From Corynebacterium matruchotii (lineage in GTDB: Bacteria > Actinomycetota > Actinomycetes > Mycobacteriales > Mycobacteriaceae): a stretch of 64,000 nt of DNA. Positions 1 through 9,750 of the stretch are shown piece after piece. The notes under the pieces were generated by a model, which saw only the letters and a list, made by a program, of their open reading frames with translations, did not search any database and was not told where the DNA came from. Numbering within the stretch: position 1 is the stretch's first letter; each line of letters opens with the position of its first letter. Made by a program: the position numbers and the translations under genes. The stretch is taken from assembly GCF_011612265.2 (NCBI RefSeq), contig NZ_CP050134.2:682001-746000 (forward strand), written 5' to 3'.

Positions 1-102
1 GATGTTCGCCCGCATATCACCAATTTCTATCAGCATGATGGTATTGGGTTTGGTGGCGCCGAGATCCTGGGCATTTTGCGGGATAAGGTGCGCGACCACT
101 AG
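1..102 (+). CDS. C-terminal end of an unidentified protein (partial)
   Basis: The reading frame is open from base 1 and closes with TAG at 100-102, giving the last 33 residues of a protein that begins outside the window. The fragment ends GILRDKVRDH and contains a glycine-rich GIGFGGAE stretch. It is too short for a family call. A strong hairpin lies 48 bases after the stop, which fits the end of a transcription unit. Confidence 0.6.
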   Translation, partial: DVRPHITNFYQHDGIGFGGAEILGILRDKVRDH

Positions 103-149
103 GCCGGGTCGCCCACTGGGGCGGCGAATCCACGTGGACCATGGGTAAA

Positions 150-194
150 AACCCGATAATCGGGGGTAGGGTTATGGCACCCCCGATTTGGGTT
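150..194. terminator. Long inverted repeat after the partial CDS, probable terminator
   Basis: ATCGGGGGT (159-167) pairs perfectly with ACCCCCGAT (179-187) around an 11-base loop. The stem is extended by AACCC (150-154) with GGGTT (190-194). The stem is strong but the T-run after it is short, so a pause site or attenuator is also possible. The rest of 195-505 holds only short weak open frames. One, 366-491, could encode 41 residues (MREKIVISAAEASEFEE...), but no ribosome site or homology supports it. Confidence 0.55.
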
Positions 195-505
195 TATGCT
201 GATCCTGGCCTAAATTAACTCAGGCACCCATGCATATTCCGGTTGACCTTCACCACACCTTTGAACCCAGCCGGAATGGCGGTTACCCACCGACTGCATG
301 GGTGCAATGTTATGTTGGAAACCATTACTGCGCACCCCATCGGGTTCTGGGCTACAATCCTAACCATGCGCGAAAAGATTGTGATTAGTGCAGCAGAAGC
401 GAGTGAATTTGAGGAAATGACCAGCGTTTTTGAACACAACGAAGAACACGTCCTCAATCCAGCAATCCTCCTCGTGATCCAATCCTCTTAAAACAACCCC
501 ATGGT

Positions 506-1957
506 CTAGCCGCGGCTCAACTGTGGGACCGCCGCGATAAGAGACTGCGTGTAAGCGTTCTGCGGCGCCCGCAATACCTGAGCGGTGTCGCCTTTCTCCA
601 CAATTCGACCGTCATGCATCACCATGATGGTGTCACAGACGCTCCGCACCACGCCAATGTCGTGCGACACAAACACCAGCGTCAGATTATGCTCCGCCAC
701 CAACGAATCCAATAGATTCAGAACACGTTTTCGAACTGACACGTCGAGGGCGGACACGGGTTCGTCTGCCAGGAGGATTGCCGGTCGCGGTGCCAGCGCC
801 CGGGCCAGGGAGATCCGTTGTCGTTGCCCGCCCGAAAATGCGTGCGGATACCGGGTCATCATGTCCGGCTCTAGCCCCACCTCGGTGAGTACCTCGGCGA
901 TGCGCTCGGTGTCAGGAATGGGCAGGGTTTCTGCAATGATGTCCCGCACCAGCATCCGCGGGTTGAGCGACCCCATGGGGTCTTGAAACACCATGTGCAT
1001 CGACTCGGACATGCTCACCGTGCCGCTCGTGGGCCGGGTGAGACCAGCAAGAAGCTTGAGCGTGGTGGTCTTCCCGGAGCCCGACCCGCCGACGATCCCT
1101 AGCCGTTCCCCCCGGGACACGGTGAAGCTAATGTCGTCGACCGCGGTGGTGGACTTGAACTTTTTCGTCAGGTTCGTTGCGGTGATGACCACCTCGTCCG
1201 ACCGGTTTGCGGGGCGGGGATCGGGCAACGTTGAGGCGTCGATAAGCGAACGCGTGTACGGCTGCTCGGGCGCGGTAAGGAGCTTGTCGACGGGGGCCTC
1301 TTCCACAACCCGGCCATCCTTCATTACCAATACCCGCTCGCACGTTTGTGCGACCAAACCCAGGTCGTGGGTGATAAATAACAGCCCGGTGCCGCGCTCC
1401 GCCACCAGCTTTAAAATCAGCTCCACAATGGCCCGCTGGCTGGTCACATCCAGCGCCGTGGTGGGTTCGTCGCAGATAAGCAGCTCCGGGTCGTGCGCCA
1501 ACGCCATGGCGATCAGCACCCGCTGCCGCTGCCCGCCTGACAGCTGGTGTGGGTACCGATTGGCCATGTCCGCCGGCAGCTCCACCTTCCCTAACAGCTC
1601 CACCGCCCGCGCCATGGCCTGGCGTTTGGTCACCCGCAAATGCGTGAGTACCGCCTCCGCCACCTGCTTGCCCACCTTCATGAGCGGATTCAACGCGGTC
1701 ATGGGCTCCTGAAAAATCATGGCCACCCGTTTGCCCCGAATCGTGCATAAATCCCGCTCTGACAGCAAATCTAGCCGATCCTCACCCAGGCGAATTTCCC
1801 CGGACGACCTCATCAGCCGCATCACGGACATCGCCGTGAGGGTTTTGCCCGACCCGGACTCCCCAATCAGGCCCACCCGCTCGCCCGGCGCGATGGAAAA
1901 CGCCACATCATGCACCACATCCTTGACGCATAATGATTTGACCTGCAACACCGTCAT
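506..1957 (-). CDS. Oligo/dipeptide ABC importer, fused dual ATP-binding subunit
   Basis: Cytoplasmic ATPase that powers peptide import (DppD/OppD plus DppF/OppF type). Two complete ABC modules lie in one chain of 483 residues. The first has Walker A GESGSGKT at residues 32-39 and signature LSGGQRQR; the second has Walker A GGSGSGKT near residue 290 and signature FSGGQRQR. Each is followed by a Walker B aspartate (LLICDEPT, ILLADEPV). The ATG at 1955-1957 was chosen because it falls one base after the permease stop and starts with the canonical TVLQVKSL strand; an upstream start at 2011 would overlap the permease by about 50 bases. It is the last gene of the four-gene unit 5282 to 506. The substrate could equally be a peptide, nickel or a glutathione-like compound. 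Confidence 0.9.
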   Translation of the reverse strand: MTVLQVKSLCVKDVVHDVAFSIAPGERVGLIGESGSGKTLTAMSVMRLMRSSGEIRLGEDRLDLLSERDLCTIRGKRVAMIFQEPMTALNPLMKVGKQVAEAVLTHLRVTKRQAMARAVELLGKVELPADMANRYPHQLSGGQRQRVLIAMALAHDPELLICDEPTTALDVTSQRAIVELILKLVAERGTGLLFITHDLGLVAQTCERVLVMKDGRVVEEAPVDKLLTAPEQPYTRSLIDASTLPDPRPANRSDEVVITATNLTKKFKSTTAVDDISFTVSRGERLGIVGGSGSGKTTTLKLLAGLTRPTSGTVSMSESMHMVFQDPMGSLNPRMLVRDIIAETLPIPDTERIAEVLTEVGLEPDMMTRYPHAFSGGQRQRISLARALAPRPAILLADEPVSALDVSVRKRVLNLLDSLVAEHNLTLVFVSHDIGVVRSVCDTIMVMHDGRIVEKGDTAQVLRAPQNAYTQSLIAAVPQLSRG

Positions 1958-1958
1958 C

Positions 1959-2792
1959 CTAGTTGTGCCTCTCGTCTCGTAACCGCGGATCGTAAAGGTC
2001 CCGCAGCCCATCGCCTAATAAGTTAAAACCCAACACCGTGATTGCAATCGCCAACCCCGGCCACACCGCCAGGTAGGGGGCGGTGGTGAGTGATGATTGC
2101 GCCGACTGGAGCATCCGCCCCCAGCTGGGGTCCGGCGGTGGTGTCCCCAACCCCAGGAAGCTCAGGCCCGCCTCCGCGAGGATGGCCAGCGCGAACGACA
2201 CCGACGCCTGCACAATAATCACCCCGGTGATGTTCGGCAGCACGTGCCGGGTGGCAATGTACAGGCTGCCGCGTTTCGCCGTTCGGGCGGCCGCCACATA
2301 GTCGAGCGACATGACCGTGAGCGCCGCAGCCCGGGAGATTCGGGCGAACCCCGGCACGTTCGCTAGCCCAATACCCACCATTGCGGTGAGTGTTGTTGCC
2401 CCAAACATGGCGGTGGCGATGATCGCCAGCAATAACCCCGGGAACGCCAACAGCAGGTCCGATGAGCGCATGATGATGGCCTCCACCGTGCCCCGCCGCA
2501 TGGCGGCGATCACGCCCAGGGGCACACCGATGACTGCCGCCACCACGACCGCCACCACGCCGACCGCCAGGGTGATTCGGGCCCCCACCATGATTTGGGA
2601 GAGCACGTCCCGCCCAAACCGGTCGGTGCCTAACCAGTGCTGGAGGCTGCTGGACTGGAGCCGTACCTCCGGGTAGGCGTGCAGCGGATCGTAGGGGGTC
2701 CACACCCACGACACCAGCGCCATGAGGATTACCGCGCACACGATTGCCCCACCAATCCAGCCGGCGATGGGGAGTTTTTTCATGATCGTCAT
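1959..2792 (-). CDS. Oligo/dipeptide ABC importer permease, DppC/OppC type
   Basis: Inner-membrane permease of 277 residues with an N-terminal anchor helix (about residues 12-34) followed by a BPD_transp_1 core of five to six helices. The EAA coupling loop that docks the ATPase is present (EYVAAARTAKRGS-like, seen as DYVAAARTAKRGSLY). The HWLGTDRFGRDVLSQ stretch near residue 52 is a hallmark of the DppC/OppC branch. The start codon overlaps the stop of the DppB-type gene (TAATG junction at 2792), so the two are translationally coupled. Confidence 0.9.
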   Translation of the reverse strand: MTIMKKLPIAGWIGGAIVCAVILMALVSWVWTPYDPLHAYPEVRLQSSSLQHWLGTDRFGRDVLSQIMVGARITLAVGVVAVVVAAVIGVPLGVIAAMRRGTVEAIIMRSSDLLLAFPGLLLAIIATAMFGATTLTAMVGIGLANVPGFARISRAAALTVMSLDYVAAARTAKRGSLYIATRHVLPNITGVIIVQASVSFALAILAEAGLSFLGLGTPPPDPSWGRMLQSAQSSLTTAPYLAVWPGLAIAITVLGFNLLGDGLRDLYDPRLRDERHN

Positions 2793-3748
2793 TATGCTGT
2801 CACCTCGCTTCGGGTTCGCGGATCCACCACCGCATACGCCACGTCCACCATGGCGTTGACGACGACCGCGAAGATCACTAGAACCATCACAATTGTTTGC
2901 ACCGTCGGCAGGTCCCGGTCGGTGACCGCCTGCAGGAGCATGCTGCCCAGTCCGGGGATGACGAATACTTTTTCGATCACCACCGCCCCGATGAGGAGGT
3001 TGGTGATTTGCAGCCCGGTGACCGTAAGCACCGGCAGCGCCGCGTTTCGCAGCCCGTGGGCCATGAGCGCCTGCCCGGGATTCAGGCCTTTCGCCCGGGC
3101 GGTCCGCATGAAATCCTCATCCATCACGTCGAGCACCGCCGAACGCACGTAGCGGGTCATGATGGCCGCCTGCACAATGCCCAGCGAAATCACCGGGAGA
3201 ATCAGCCGAGCCACGAACCCCCCAAAGTCTTCGCTGGGCACGGACCAACCATTGGCCGGCACCCATTTGAGCCGCACCGCGAACCAGGCCACCAGGAGAA
3301 TGGCCGCCAGGAAGCTGGGGATGGCGATGCCGATCTGGCTGAGCACCGTGATGGCCACCCCGTCCCATTTACGGGCCCGCCTTGCCGCCCACACCCCCAG
3401 GGGAATGCTCAACCCCAGGGCCATGACCATGGCGCACCCCACCAGGATGATTGACACCTGGAGCCGGTCGAACACCAGGGGGGAAATGTCCGCACCCGAT
3501 GTGAGCGACATGCCCAGGTTGCCGGTGACCAGGCCCTGCACCCAGGTGACGTATTGTTGCCACAGGGGCTTGTCGATCCCCATGGTGGCCGACAGTTTCG
3601 CCACCGACTCGTCCGTGGCGGTCACCCCCAGGGCCACCTCAGCAGGGTTGCCGGGGATGACCCGCAGCGCAATGAAAATCACCAGGCTCGCCACCAGCAA
3701 GGTCAGCAGGTAGCGCAGCGTGTTCGCCCCAATTCGTTTCAGCATCAT
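2792..3748 (-). CDS. Oligo/dipeptide ABC importer permease, DppB/OppB type
   Basis: Membrane permease of 318 residues with about six helices. The N-terminus MLKRIGANTLRYLLTLLVASLVIF and the RVIPGNPAEVALG element after the first helix are typical of DppB/OppB. The EAA loop (DEDFMRTARAKGLNPGQALMAHGLRNA region, around residue 215) is intact. It lies four bases after the binding-protein gene and overlaps the next permease by one base. It should form a heterodimer with the product of 1959-2792. Confidence 0.9.
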   Translation of the reverse strand: MMLKRIGANTLRYLLTLLVASLVIFIALRVIPGNPAEVALGVTATDESVAKLSATMGIDKPLWQQYVTWVQGLVTGNLGMSLTSGADISPLVFDRLQVSIILVGCAMVMALGLSIPLGVWAARRARKWDGVAITVLSQIGIAIPSFLAAILLVAWFAVRLKWVPANGWSVPSEDFGGFVARLILPVISLGIVQAAIMTRYVRSAVLDVMDEDFMRTARAKGLNPGQALMAHGLRNAALPVLTVTGLQITNLLIGAVVIEKVFVIPGLGSMLLQAVTDRDLPTVQTIVMVLVIFAVVVNAMVDVAYAVVDPRTRSEVTA

Positions 3749-3752
3749 TGTC

Positions 3753-5282
3753 CTATGCCTCCTTCTTCACCCCGGACAGCACCAACCCGTCGGCGACGGA
3801 GTTCCGCGGAATCCCGGTGATGCCGTTATGCGTGACCACGATCATGGGCAGATTAAACAGGGTGTCCGCCCCGGCCTGCGCCATGATTTCCGTCACCGCC
3901 TGCCGCATGAGCTCCGCATATTTGTCTTCCGGCGCTGCATCCGCTTCCGCCAGAAGCTCCCGCACCTTGGGGCTGTCGAACCCCAGGTAGTAGTCGGGGT
4001 TGCCGAACAGGTGGGGGATGTCCCGCGGTTCGACGTGGGCGATGAGCGACATGTCGTAGTTTTTCCCCTTGAGTACCTTGGCGAGCCACACGGCCGGAAA
4101 CTCCGTCGACTCGATCTTCACCTTGAAACCAATGTCCGACAGTTGCGAGTACAGGATTTCCGACGCGGATTGGGCGTAGGGGAGCGACGGCACCGAGAGG
4201 GTGATTTCGGTGCCCACTGCACCGGCCTCGGCCATGAGCTCCCGCGCCCGCGCCGGGTCGAACTGGTATTCGCTTTCCCCGGTGTACCAGGGGTCGGTGG
4301 GAGGCACCGGTGTGCCCCCGGTCTCTACCCCGTAGCCCTCCCACGTGGTGTCAATGATCGCCTGCCGATCCACCCCGTACATGACGGCCTGCCGCACCCG
4401 CACATCGGTGAAGGGGGCGCGCTTATTATTCATGCTGAGTAGCACCTCACCGTTGGTGCTGCCCACCTCAACGACGAGATTATTGTCCGCCTGTAACGAC
4501 TCCAATAATTCCGGGGATTGCAGGCCAATAGCTGCATCAATAGTGCCGGACCGTACCGCGTTGGTGAGGGAAATCGCGTCCCCGAAATAGCGGAAGACCG
4601 CCCGGTCGTTGGCGATTTTCCCACCCCAATAGTCCGGCCGGGCCACCATGGTGAGTGAGGTGCCCACCGCCCACTTGTCAACCACATAGGGTCCAGTGCC
4701 CACCGGCTTGGTGGCTAGGTTCGCCACCCCATTGGGGGTCATCATGGCCCCAACCAGGGTACCCATGGACCATAGCCACCCATTCGAACGTTGTTTCAAC
4801 ACGACTTTGAGAGTGTGCTGGTCGACCACTTCGGTGTGGTCCACCACGGACATGCTGGCTTTCAGCCCATTGCTCCAGTCTGCCACCCGGTCGATGGAAA
4901 ACTTGGCGGTGTCCGCGGTGAACTCGTCCCCATTGGAGAACTTCACGCCCTCCCGCAGGTGAAACGTGTAGGTGGTGCCGGCATCGTCCAGCTCCCACGA
5001 GGTGGCCAGCAGCGGTTGGATGGTGCTGTCCTGGTCGATGCGTACCAGGCCCTCGTACACATTGCCCATGAGGGCCTGGGGGATTGCCGCGCCGGAGGTC
5101 GTCGTAAAGTCCAACGATGCCGGCGGGGCCGTGGTGCCCACCACAATTGTGTGTGCGGCGGACGTTGCCGGGGTGTCGACCACCGCGTCCCCCACACCGC
5201 TGCTGGCCGTGCTACCTGCGGAACATGCCGCAAGCAACCCCACCAACCCGGTCGAAAAAAGAATTTTTGCTATTTTCTGCAT
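3753..5282 (-). CDS. Extracellular solute-binding lipoprotein of the peptide importer (SBP family 5)
   Basis: First gene of the importer operon, 509 residues. The signal peptide ends in a lipobox LLAAC with Cys20 as the lipidation site, so the protein is anchored on the outer face of the membrane. The mature part has SBP_bac_5 features: VYEGLVRID, then LATSWELDDAGTTYTFHLREGVKFSNG, and NNKRAPFTDVRVRQAVMYGVDRQAI in the second lobe. It captures peptide or related ligands for the permease pair. The promoter must lie in the 43-base gap to the divergent gene at 5326. Confidence 0.9.
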   Translation of the reverse strand: MQKIAKILFSTGLVGLLAACSAGSTASSGVGDAVVDTPATSAAHTIVVGTTAPPASLDFTTTSGAAIPQALMGNVYEGLVRIDQDSTIQPLLATSWELDDAGTTYTFHLREGVKFSNGDEFTADTAKFSIDRVADWSNGLKASMSVVDHTEVVDQHTLKVVLKQRSNGWLWSMGTLVGAMMTPNGVANLATKPVGTGPYVVDKWAVGTSLTMVARPDYWGGKIANDRAVFRYFGDAISLTNAVRSGTIDAAIGLQSPELLESLQADNNLVVEVGSTNGEVLLSMNNKRAPFTDVRVRQAVMYGVDRQAIIDTTWEGYGVETGGTPVPPTDPWYTGESEYQFDPARARELMAEAGAVGTEITLSVPSLPYAQSASEILYSQLSDIGFKVKIESTEFPAVWLAKVLKGKNYDMSLIAHVEPRDIPHLFGNPDYYLGFDSPKVRELLAEADAAPEDKYAELMRQAVTEIMAQAGADTLFNLPMIVVTHNGITGIPRNSVADGLVLSGVKKEA

Positions 5283-5325
5283 GATTATCTAAGACTCACC
5301 GCCGCTGTGGAATAAATTAAGTTCT

Positions 5326-5808
5326 GTGACGATTGTGCTGCGTACCTCAACAAAAAGTTTCTTCCGCTCCCGCACCGCCGTGTGCACCATGATCCTATTG
5401 AGCATCATGTGCCTGACCGCCACATTATTGGGCACCTTGCTTATCGACGCCCAAGGCTGGTGGCTTACCCTCGTTCTCATATCCCTCACAGTCCCCTTGG
5501 TAGGAGTGTTATTAAGCGTTTGGGGAATAATAACCAATTTTCGGCGATCTCGCCGACCCATTCTCACAATTGACAATAACGAAGTCCACATCACCGAAAC
5601 CGGAATCCGGTTCCCCACCAACCAACTCCAGGTAGGATACCTTTTTCACCAAGGCGCCGACGGCATGCTGTTGCCGGACCATCCCATCACCGATGAAAAA
5701 AATTATGCCGACTACACCTTTTCATTCCCCACCGGGCCCACCATGACCCCCACCCAATTCGCCGATGCCCTCTACCATCGGGGAGTGCGGGTCATTTGGC
5801 GAGACTAG
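5326..5808 (+). CDS. Hypothetical membrane protein with two N-terminal helices
   Basis: 160 residues. Two strongly hydrophobic helices (about residues 19-38 and 45-67) are followed by a basic stretch (NFRRSRRP) and a roughly 90-residue soluble part rich in beta-strand-like segments (PILTIDNNEVHITETGIRFPT). This is the layout of small bacterial PH-like membrane proteins, but no motif proves it. It is divergent from the peptide importer and convergent with brnQ. No function can be assigned. Confidence 0.6.
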   Translation: MTIVLRTSTKSFFRSRTAVCTMILLSIMCLTATLLGTLLIDAQGWWLTLVLISLTVPLVGVLLSVWGIITNFRRSRRPILTIDNNEVHITETGIRFPTNQLQVGYLFHQGADGMLLPDHPITDEKNYADYTFSFPTGPTMTPTQFADALYHRGVRVIWRD

Positions 5809-5817
5809 CCGGCAGCC

Positions 5818-7176
5818 TTAAACCGGATCCGTTTCCCGAATGATCTTAATGCTGTTCCACGTCCGAATCTTCTCATTCGTCTGCGCAATCCGCCGCTGAC
5901 AATCCTCCTTACGGAAGAAATCAATGCTTGCCCCAACTGCCAGGCCCGCAAGGGTCGGGGCCAGCCACGTGAAATCCGCATTAAACAACGGCAGCTCAAT
6001 CGGTGCCCCCGACTGCCACGTCACAATCTTGTCCACCACCGACCACAAGAACACGCCCCACGCGGGGATCGCAAACCCCCAATACAGCGGCAGTATCGGC
6101 TTCACCACCGCCCCGATGAGCGTCACAATGATCACCGTCATCGCCACCGGGTAAATAAACACAATGATGGGGGTGGCGATGCTAATCACCGTCTCCAGGC
6201 CGCCGCTGGCAATCCCAAACGACACCGCCGCAAACGTTATTAGCCAGGTCCGATACGAGATTTTCGGCACCAAATAGTTGAAAAACTCGCTGGTTGCCGC
6301 GAGCAGCCCCACCGCCGTCGTCAAGCATGCCAATAGCACCACACCCCCCAACACCACCTGGCCCGGGAACCCCAACACCTGCAACGATGCGTGCGACAAT
6401 AATGTTGCCCCATCCTTATACGACTGCCCCTCGGGAATCCGCGACCCCATGATGGCCAACCCCAAATAAATAGTGCCCAACAGCGCGCCCGCCCCCAACG
6501 CCGCCATGGTGGTGCCGGGCAGCGGGTTAGCGATCTTCTGCTCCTTAATCGCCGAAATCACCAAAATGCCAAACGCCAACGCCGCCAGCGAATCCATGGT
6601 GAAATAGCCCTCCATCAGCCCCGCCGGAAACGGCGACGCGGCATACTCCTCGGTGGGGGCAGCACCCGGATTATGCAGCTGGAACAGTGACAACACAATC
6701 AACACCGCCAGCAGCGTCAGCAACGCCGGGGTGAGCACCTTCCCCAGCCGATCCACCAGCCCCGACGGGTTCAATGCCAACCAGGTCGCCACCGCGAAAA
6801 ACACCAGGTTAAACCCGACCGACGCCGGCGTGCTCTCCCACCCGGTGACTGGGGAAACCGCCGTGGAAAAACTCACCGCCCCCGTCCGGGGAATCCCGAA
6901 AAACGTGCCGATCGACAAATAAATCGCTATAGAAAACACGATGGTAAACACCGTGCCCGCCCGGGCCGCCAACGCCCGAATATCCTGCCCCGACAACGCA
7001 ATAGCAATAATCGCCAACACCGGCAACGCCACCCCACTGATGAGAAACCCCGTTACCGCGGGCACAAAATTATCACCCGCATTAGCCCCCAACATTGGTG
7101 GGAAAATCAGATTCCCCGCACCAAAAAACATGGAAAACAACATAAGCGCAATAGCAAACAGCGCTCGTTTGGACAT
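5818..7176 (-). CDS. brnQ: Branched-chain amino acid carrier BrnQ
   Basis: Cation-coupled importer for isoleucine, leucine and valine (LIVCS family), 452 residues and about 12 helices. The N-terminus SMFFGAGNLIFPPMLG is the family's unwound first helix, where ion and substrate bind. It lies 28 bases downstream of aecD on the same strand. An aecD-brnQ pairing is known from C. glutamicum, which strengthens both calls. The length is close to the family norm. Confidence 0.93.
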   Translation of the reverse strand: MSKRALFAIALMLFSMFFGAGNLIFPPMLGANAGDNFVPAVTGFLISGVALPVLAIIAIALSGQDIRALAARAGTVFTIVFSIAIYLSIGTFFGIPRTGAVSFSTAVSPVTGWESTPASVGFNLVFFAVATWLALNPSGLVDRLGKVLTPALLTLLAVLIVLSLFQLHNPGAAPTEEYAASPFPAGLMEGYFTMDSLAALAFGILVISAIKEQKIANPLPGTTMAALGAGALLGTIYLGLAIMGSRIPEGQSYKDGATLLSHASLQVLGFPGQVVLGGVVLLACLTTAVGLLAATSEFFNYLVPKISYRTWLITFAAVSFGIASGGLETVISIATPIIVFIYPVAMTVIIVTLIGAVVKPILPLYWGFAIPAWGVFLWSVVDKIVTWQSGAPIELPLFNADFTWLAPTLAGLAVGASIDFFRKEDCQRRIAQTNEKIRTWNSIKIIRETDPV

Positions 7177-7204
7177 CAGTCCTCCTTTGGGGGCAGCACA
7201 ATAG

Positions 7205-8323
7205 TTACTTCCTCATAGATGCTATACGGGTCAGCGCCTGATGCAGAATTTCCCGCGACGTGGCGAAATTCAGTCGGACACAATCGGTACCGATCTCCCC
7301 AAACCAGGCACCATCATTCACCGCAACCCTCGCATGCTCCAACAAATACGTGGCCTTATTCCCTGGAATATCCGTTTCTGACAAATCCAGCCATAGCAAA
7401 TACGTTGCCTCCGGCACCCGCAGCTTCACCCCCGGCAGCGCATTCGGCAACTCTGCCACCAAAAAATCCCGATTCGCCTGCAAATACTCCACTTCAGCAT
7501 CCAGGAACTCCCGGCCCGACCGGTATGCGGCCTCCGCAGCCACCAACCCCAGAATCGACGCCCCATCCTTCGTAGCGTTCGTTAGCCCCTGCCACACCCG
7601 CTCATCGTCCGCATTGCTGAAAATAATCTGCGCACACTTGAGCCCCGCAGTGTTCCACGCCTTCGACGTCGCCGTCGCCGTAATACACACCCGGGCCGCG
7701 GTCTCGCTCACCCCAGCAGCCACCACATGCTGCCGGCCGTCATACACCAACGGGGCATGAATCTCATCCACCAACACCCGTGCCCCAAACTCGGCCGCCA
7801 AATCGGTGATCCCCACCAATTCCTCCCGCTCAAACACAAACCCCAACGGATTATAAGGGTTACACAACAACAAACACCCGGCACCCTGCTCAAACGCTTT
7901 CCGCAGCTCCCCTAAATCAAACGACTCAACAAAAATCCCCTCCCGGCCGGTGGCCTGAAGCAGCTGGAAAAACGGGGGATAGGCCGGCACCGGCACAATC
8001 ACCTTCGAACCCGGCGTCGTAAAGTGCTCAATGGAAATCAACAGCGCCCGCACCACATCCGCGACCGGATGCACCCATTCCGGCCGGGCCGTAAACCCAT
8101 ACCGGTCCCGGTAAAAATCCGCCGTCGCCTCGGCCAACCCGGACTGGTTCTCCGCTGGATACCCGAACGACTCCGCCGACACCGCCGCCTGAACCGCATC
8201 CACCACCGCCGGGCAGGTGGCAAAATCACTCTCCGCCACCCACAACGGAAGAACATCAGCCCCATAACGGGTCCACTTCATAGTGTTTCGGGCCTGCAAT
8301 TGATCGTAAGAAGGAAAACGCAT
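7205..8323 (-). CDS. aecD: Cystathionine beta-lyase / C-S lyase, PLP-dependent (AecD/MalY/PatB type)
   Basis: Fold-type I PLP enzyme that cleaves C-S bonds, for example cystathionine to homocysteine, pyruvate and ammonia. The Schiff-base lysine is in TSKAWNTAGLK, and the LLCNPYNPLG and VDEIHAPL elements bind the cofactor. The ATG at 8321-8323 (MRFPSYDQLQARNTMKW) was chosen because family members start WTRYG shortly after the N-terminus; upstream in-frame codons run into the divergent lipoprotein gene. The product is 372 residues. It is probably co-transcribed with brnQ. Confidence 0.92.
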   Translation of the reverse strand: MRFPSYDQLQARNTMKWTRYGADVLPLWVAESDFATCPAVVDAVQAAVSAESFGYPAENQSGLAEATADFYRDRYGFTARPEWVHPVADVVRALLISIEHFTTPGSKVIVPVPAYPPFFQLLQATGREGIFVESFDLGELRKAFEQGAGCLLLCNPYNPLGFVFEREELVGITDLAAEFGARVLVDEIHAPLVYDGRQHVVAAGVSETAARVCITATATSKAWNTAGLKCAQIIFSNADDERVWQGLTNATKDGASILGLVAAEAAYRSGREFLDAEVEYLQANRDFLVAELPNALPGVKLRVPEATYLLWLDLSETDIPGNKATYLLEHARVAVNDGAWFGEIGTDCVRLNFATSREILHQALTRIASMRK

Positions 8324-8473
8324 GCGTCTATGGTAGTACTGATGAAGGTGCAGCCGCGACGGACTAAAATCACAACAAGGTATTATGCCTAAAAGACCGG
8401 CAAGAACACCCGCCTGAATTAAAATAACACCAAGATTATGCAGGCCCCGAACGCACACGAGGAAAGGCACACG

Positions 8474-8962
8474 ATGCACACGACGACAAAACTCGGCACC
8501 ATAGTTGTCATAAGCCTGCTGCTCGGTGGCTGCTCATTCTTCGGCGGCGACGGCTCCGACGCCGCAGCCTCCGTCTCGGCATCCGCAGCCGCCAGCCCCG
8601 TTTTCCAGGCGAAGGAAGTATCACCGATCACCGCCGCCGAACTCGACAAACCCCAAACCGACCCCGGGCTCAACGTCGAAATCACCCTCCAGGCCGCCGG
8701 CTACAACCCTGCCGGAAGCGGCTCCGTCATCTACGTTTTGGTGAAAAACCTCAACGAAGCCTCCCTCCCCACCGACGCCCTCACCGTCCACCTCGAAGGC
8801 GCCAACCCCATTACCGAAGGCACCATCGGCCTTGATCTGCCGCTCGGACCTGGCGCCGCCGCCAACCTCCAATACGCCTTCGACGCCCCCACCAGCGCGC
8901 TCTCCAACGCCCGCTTCACCATTGGAAACATCATCTACCAGGGGGATCTCGCCAACGTGTAG
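8474..8962 (+). CDS. Hypothetical secreted lipoprotein
   Basis: 162 residues. Signal peptide with lipobox LLLGGC, then a low-complexity Ser/Ala linker (DAAASVSASAAASP) and a beta-rich domain of about 110 residues (LNVEITLQAAGYN, VIYVLVKNLNEASLP, LQYAFDAPTSAL). The domain resembles an immunoglobulin-like DUF fold but carries no diagnostic motif. The ATG at 8474 is preceded by GAGGAAAGG; an ATG at 8438 has no such site. It is divergent from aecD. Confidence 0.75.
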   Translation: MHTTTKLGTIVVISLLLGGCSFFGGDGSDAAASVSASAAASPVFQAKEVSPITAAELDKPQTDPGLNVEITLQAAGYNPAGSGSVIYVLVKNLNEASLPTDALTVHLEGANPITEGTIGLDLPLGPGAAANLQYAFDAPTSALSNARFTIGNIIYQGDLANV

Positions 8963-9092
8963 CCGAGAGCGGGGCGGGGAATCTGGCGGACCGGACGCCC
9001 CACACACAGGCTCACCGGCGCCACCACCCTCAGGCCACTCACAGTGCTTCCCACCGCGTGTGCTGTTGTGTGTTTTGCCAAGCCACTGTTTA

Positions 9093-9638
9093 ATGAAACC
9101 CATGACTGACGTAGTAGTGCTTGTCGATGACCACGGCCATCCCATTGGCACCGCCCCCAAAGCCACCGTTCACACCACCGACACGCCACTGCACCTTGCC
9201 TTCTCCTGCTATGTTGCCCACAATGGGAAAATATTAGTGACGCGCCGGGCGTTACTGAAGAAAACCTGGCCGGGCGTGTGGACGAATTCCGCCTGCGGGC
9301 ATCTCGCGCCGAAGGAAACCGCCCAGCAGGCGGTGCTGCGGTGGGTGCCGCACGAGCTGGGGGTTCCGGTGCGTAACCTGCGGTGTGTGCTGCCGGAGTT
9401 CCGCTACCGGGCGGTGGATTCCCGGGGCATTGTGGAGAACGAGATCTGCCCCGTGTTCATTGCCGAGGTGTCGGGGGAGGTACAGCCCGCTGCCGACGAG
9501 GTGGATTCGTACCAGTGGGTCACGCCCGCCGACCTGTTGGCCGCGGTTGATGCCGCCCCGTTTACGTTCAGCCCCTGGATGGTCGAGCAGCTAGCATTCC
9601 CCGAACTGCGTGCCGCCCTACTCGCTCTTTCCGCTTGA
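9093..9638 (+). CDS. idi: Isopentenyl-diphosphate delta-isomerase, type I
   Basis: Interconverts isopentenyl and dimethylallyl diphosphate at the head of isoprenoid synthesis. It is a Nudix-fold enzyme of 181 residues. The catalytic cysteine is in GVWTNSACGH and the second active-site segment is GIVENEICPVF with its glutamate. The Nudix-like helix is HLAPKETAQQAVLRWVPHELG. The start is ATG 9093 or 9102; both give a normal family length. It lies at the edge of island 1 and keeps core composition. Confidence 0.93.
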   Translation: MKPMTDVVVLVDDHGHPIGTAPKATVHTTDTPLHLAFSCYVAHNGKILVTRRALLKKTWPGVWTNSACGHLAPKETAQQAVLRWVPHELGVPVRNLRCVLPEFRYRAVDSRGIVENEICPVFIAEVSGEVQPAADEVDSYQWVTPADLLAAVDAAPFTFSPWMVEQLAFPELRAALLALSA

Positions 9639-9750
9639 CGACGGCCAAAGGTGCGCTTGCCTTCGAAATGAATGGTCACGAATAACTCTAGAGGGATTGC
9701 TACGGTACCTGGAAGAAAAATAGTGCCTCACAGCATAAAATTGAGAGAAC

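Noticed and set aside
243..491. Possible 82-residue gene between the first partial CDS and the importer
   Set aside because: Overlaps an equally long antisense frame and has no clear start or homology.
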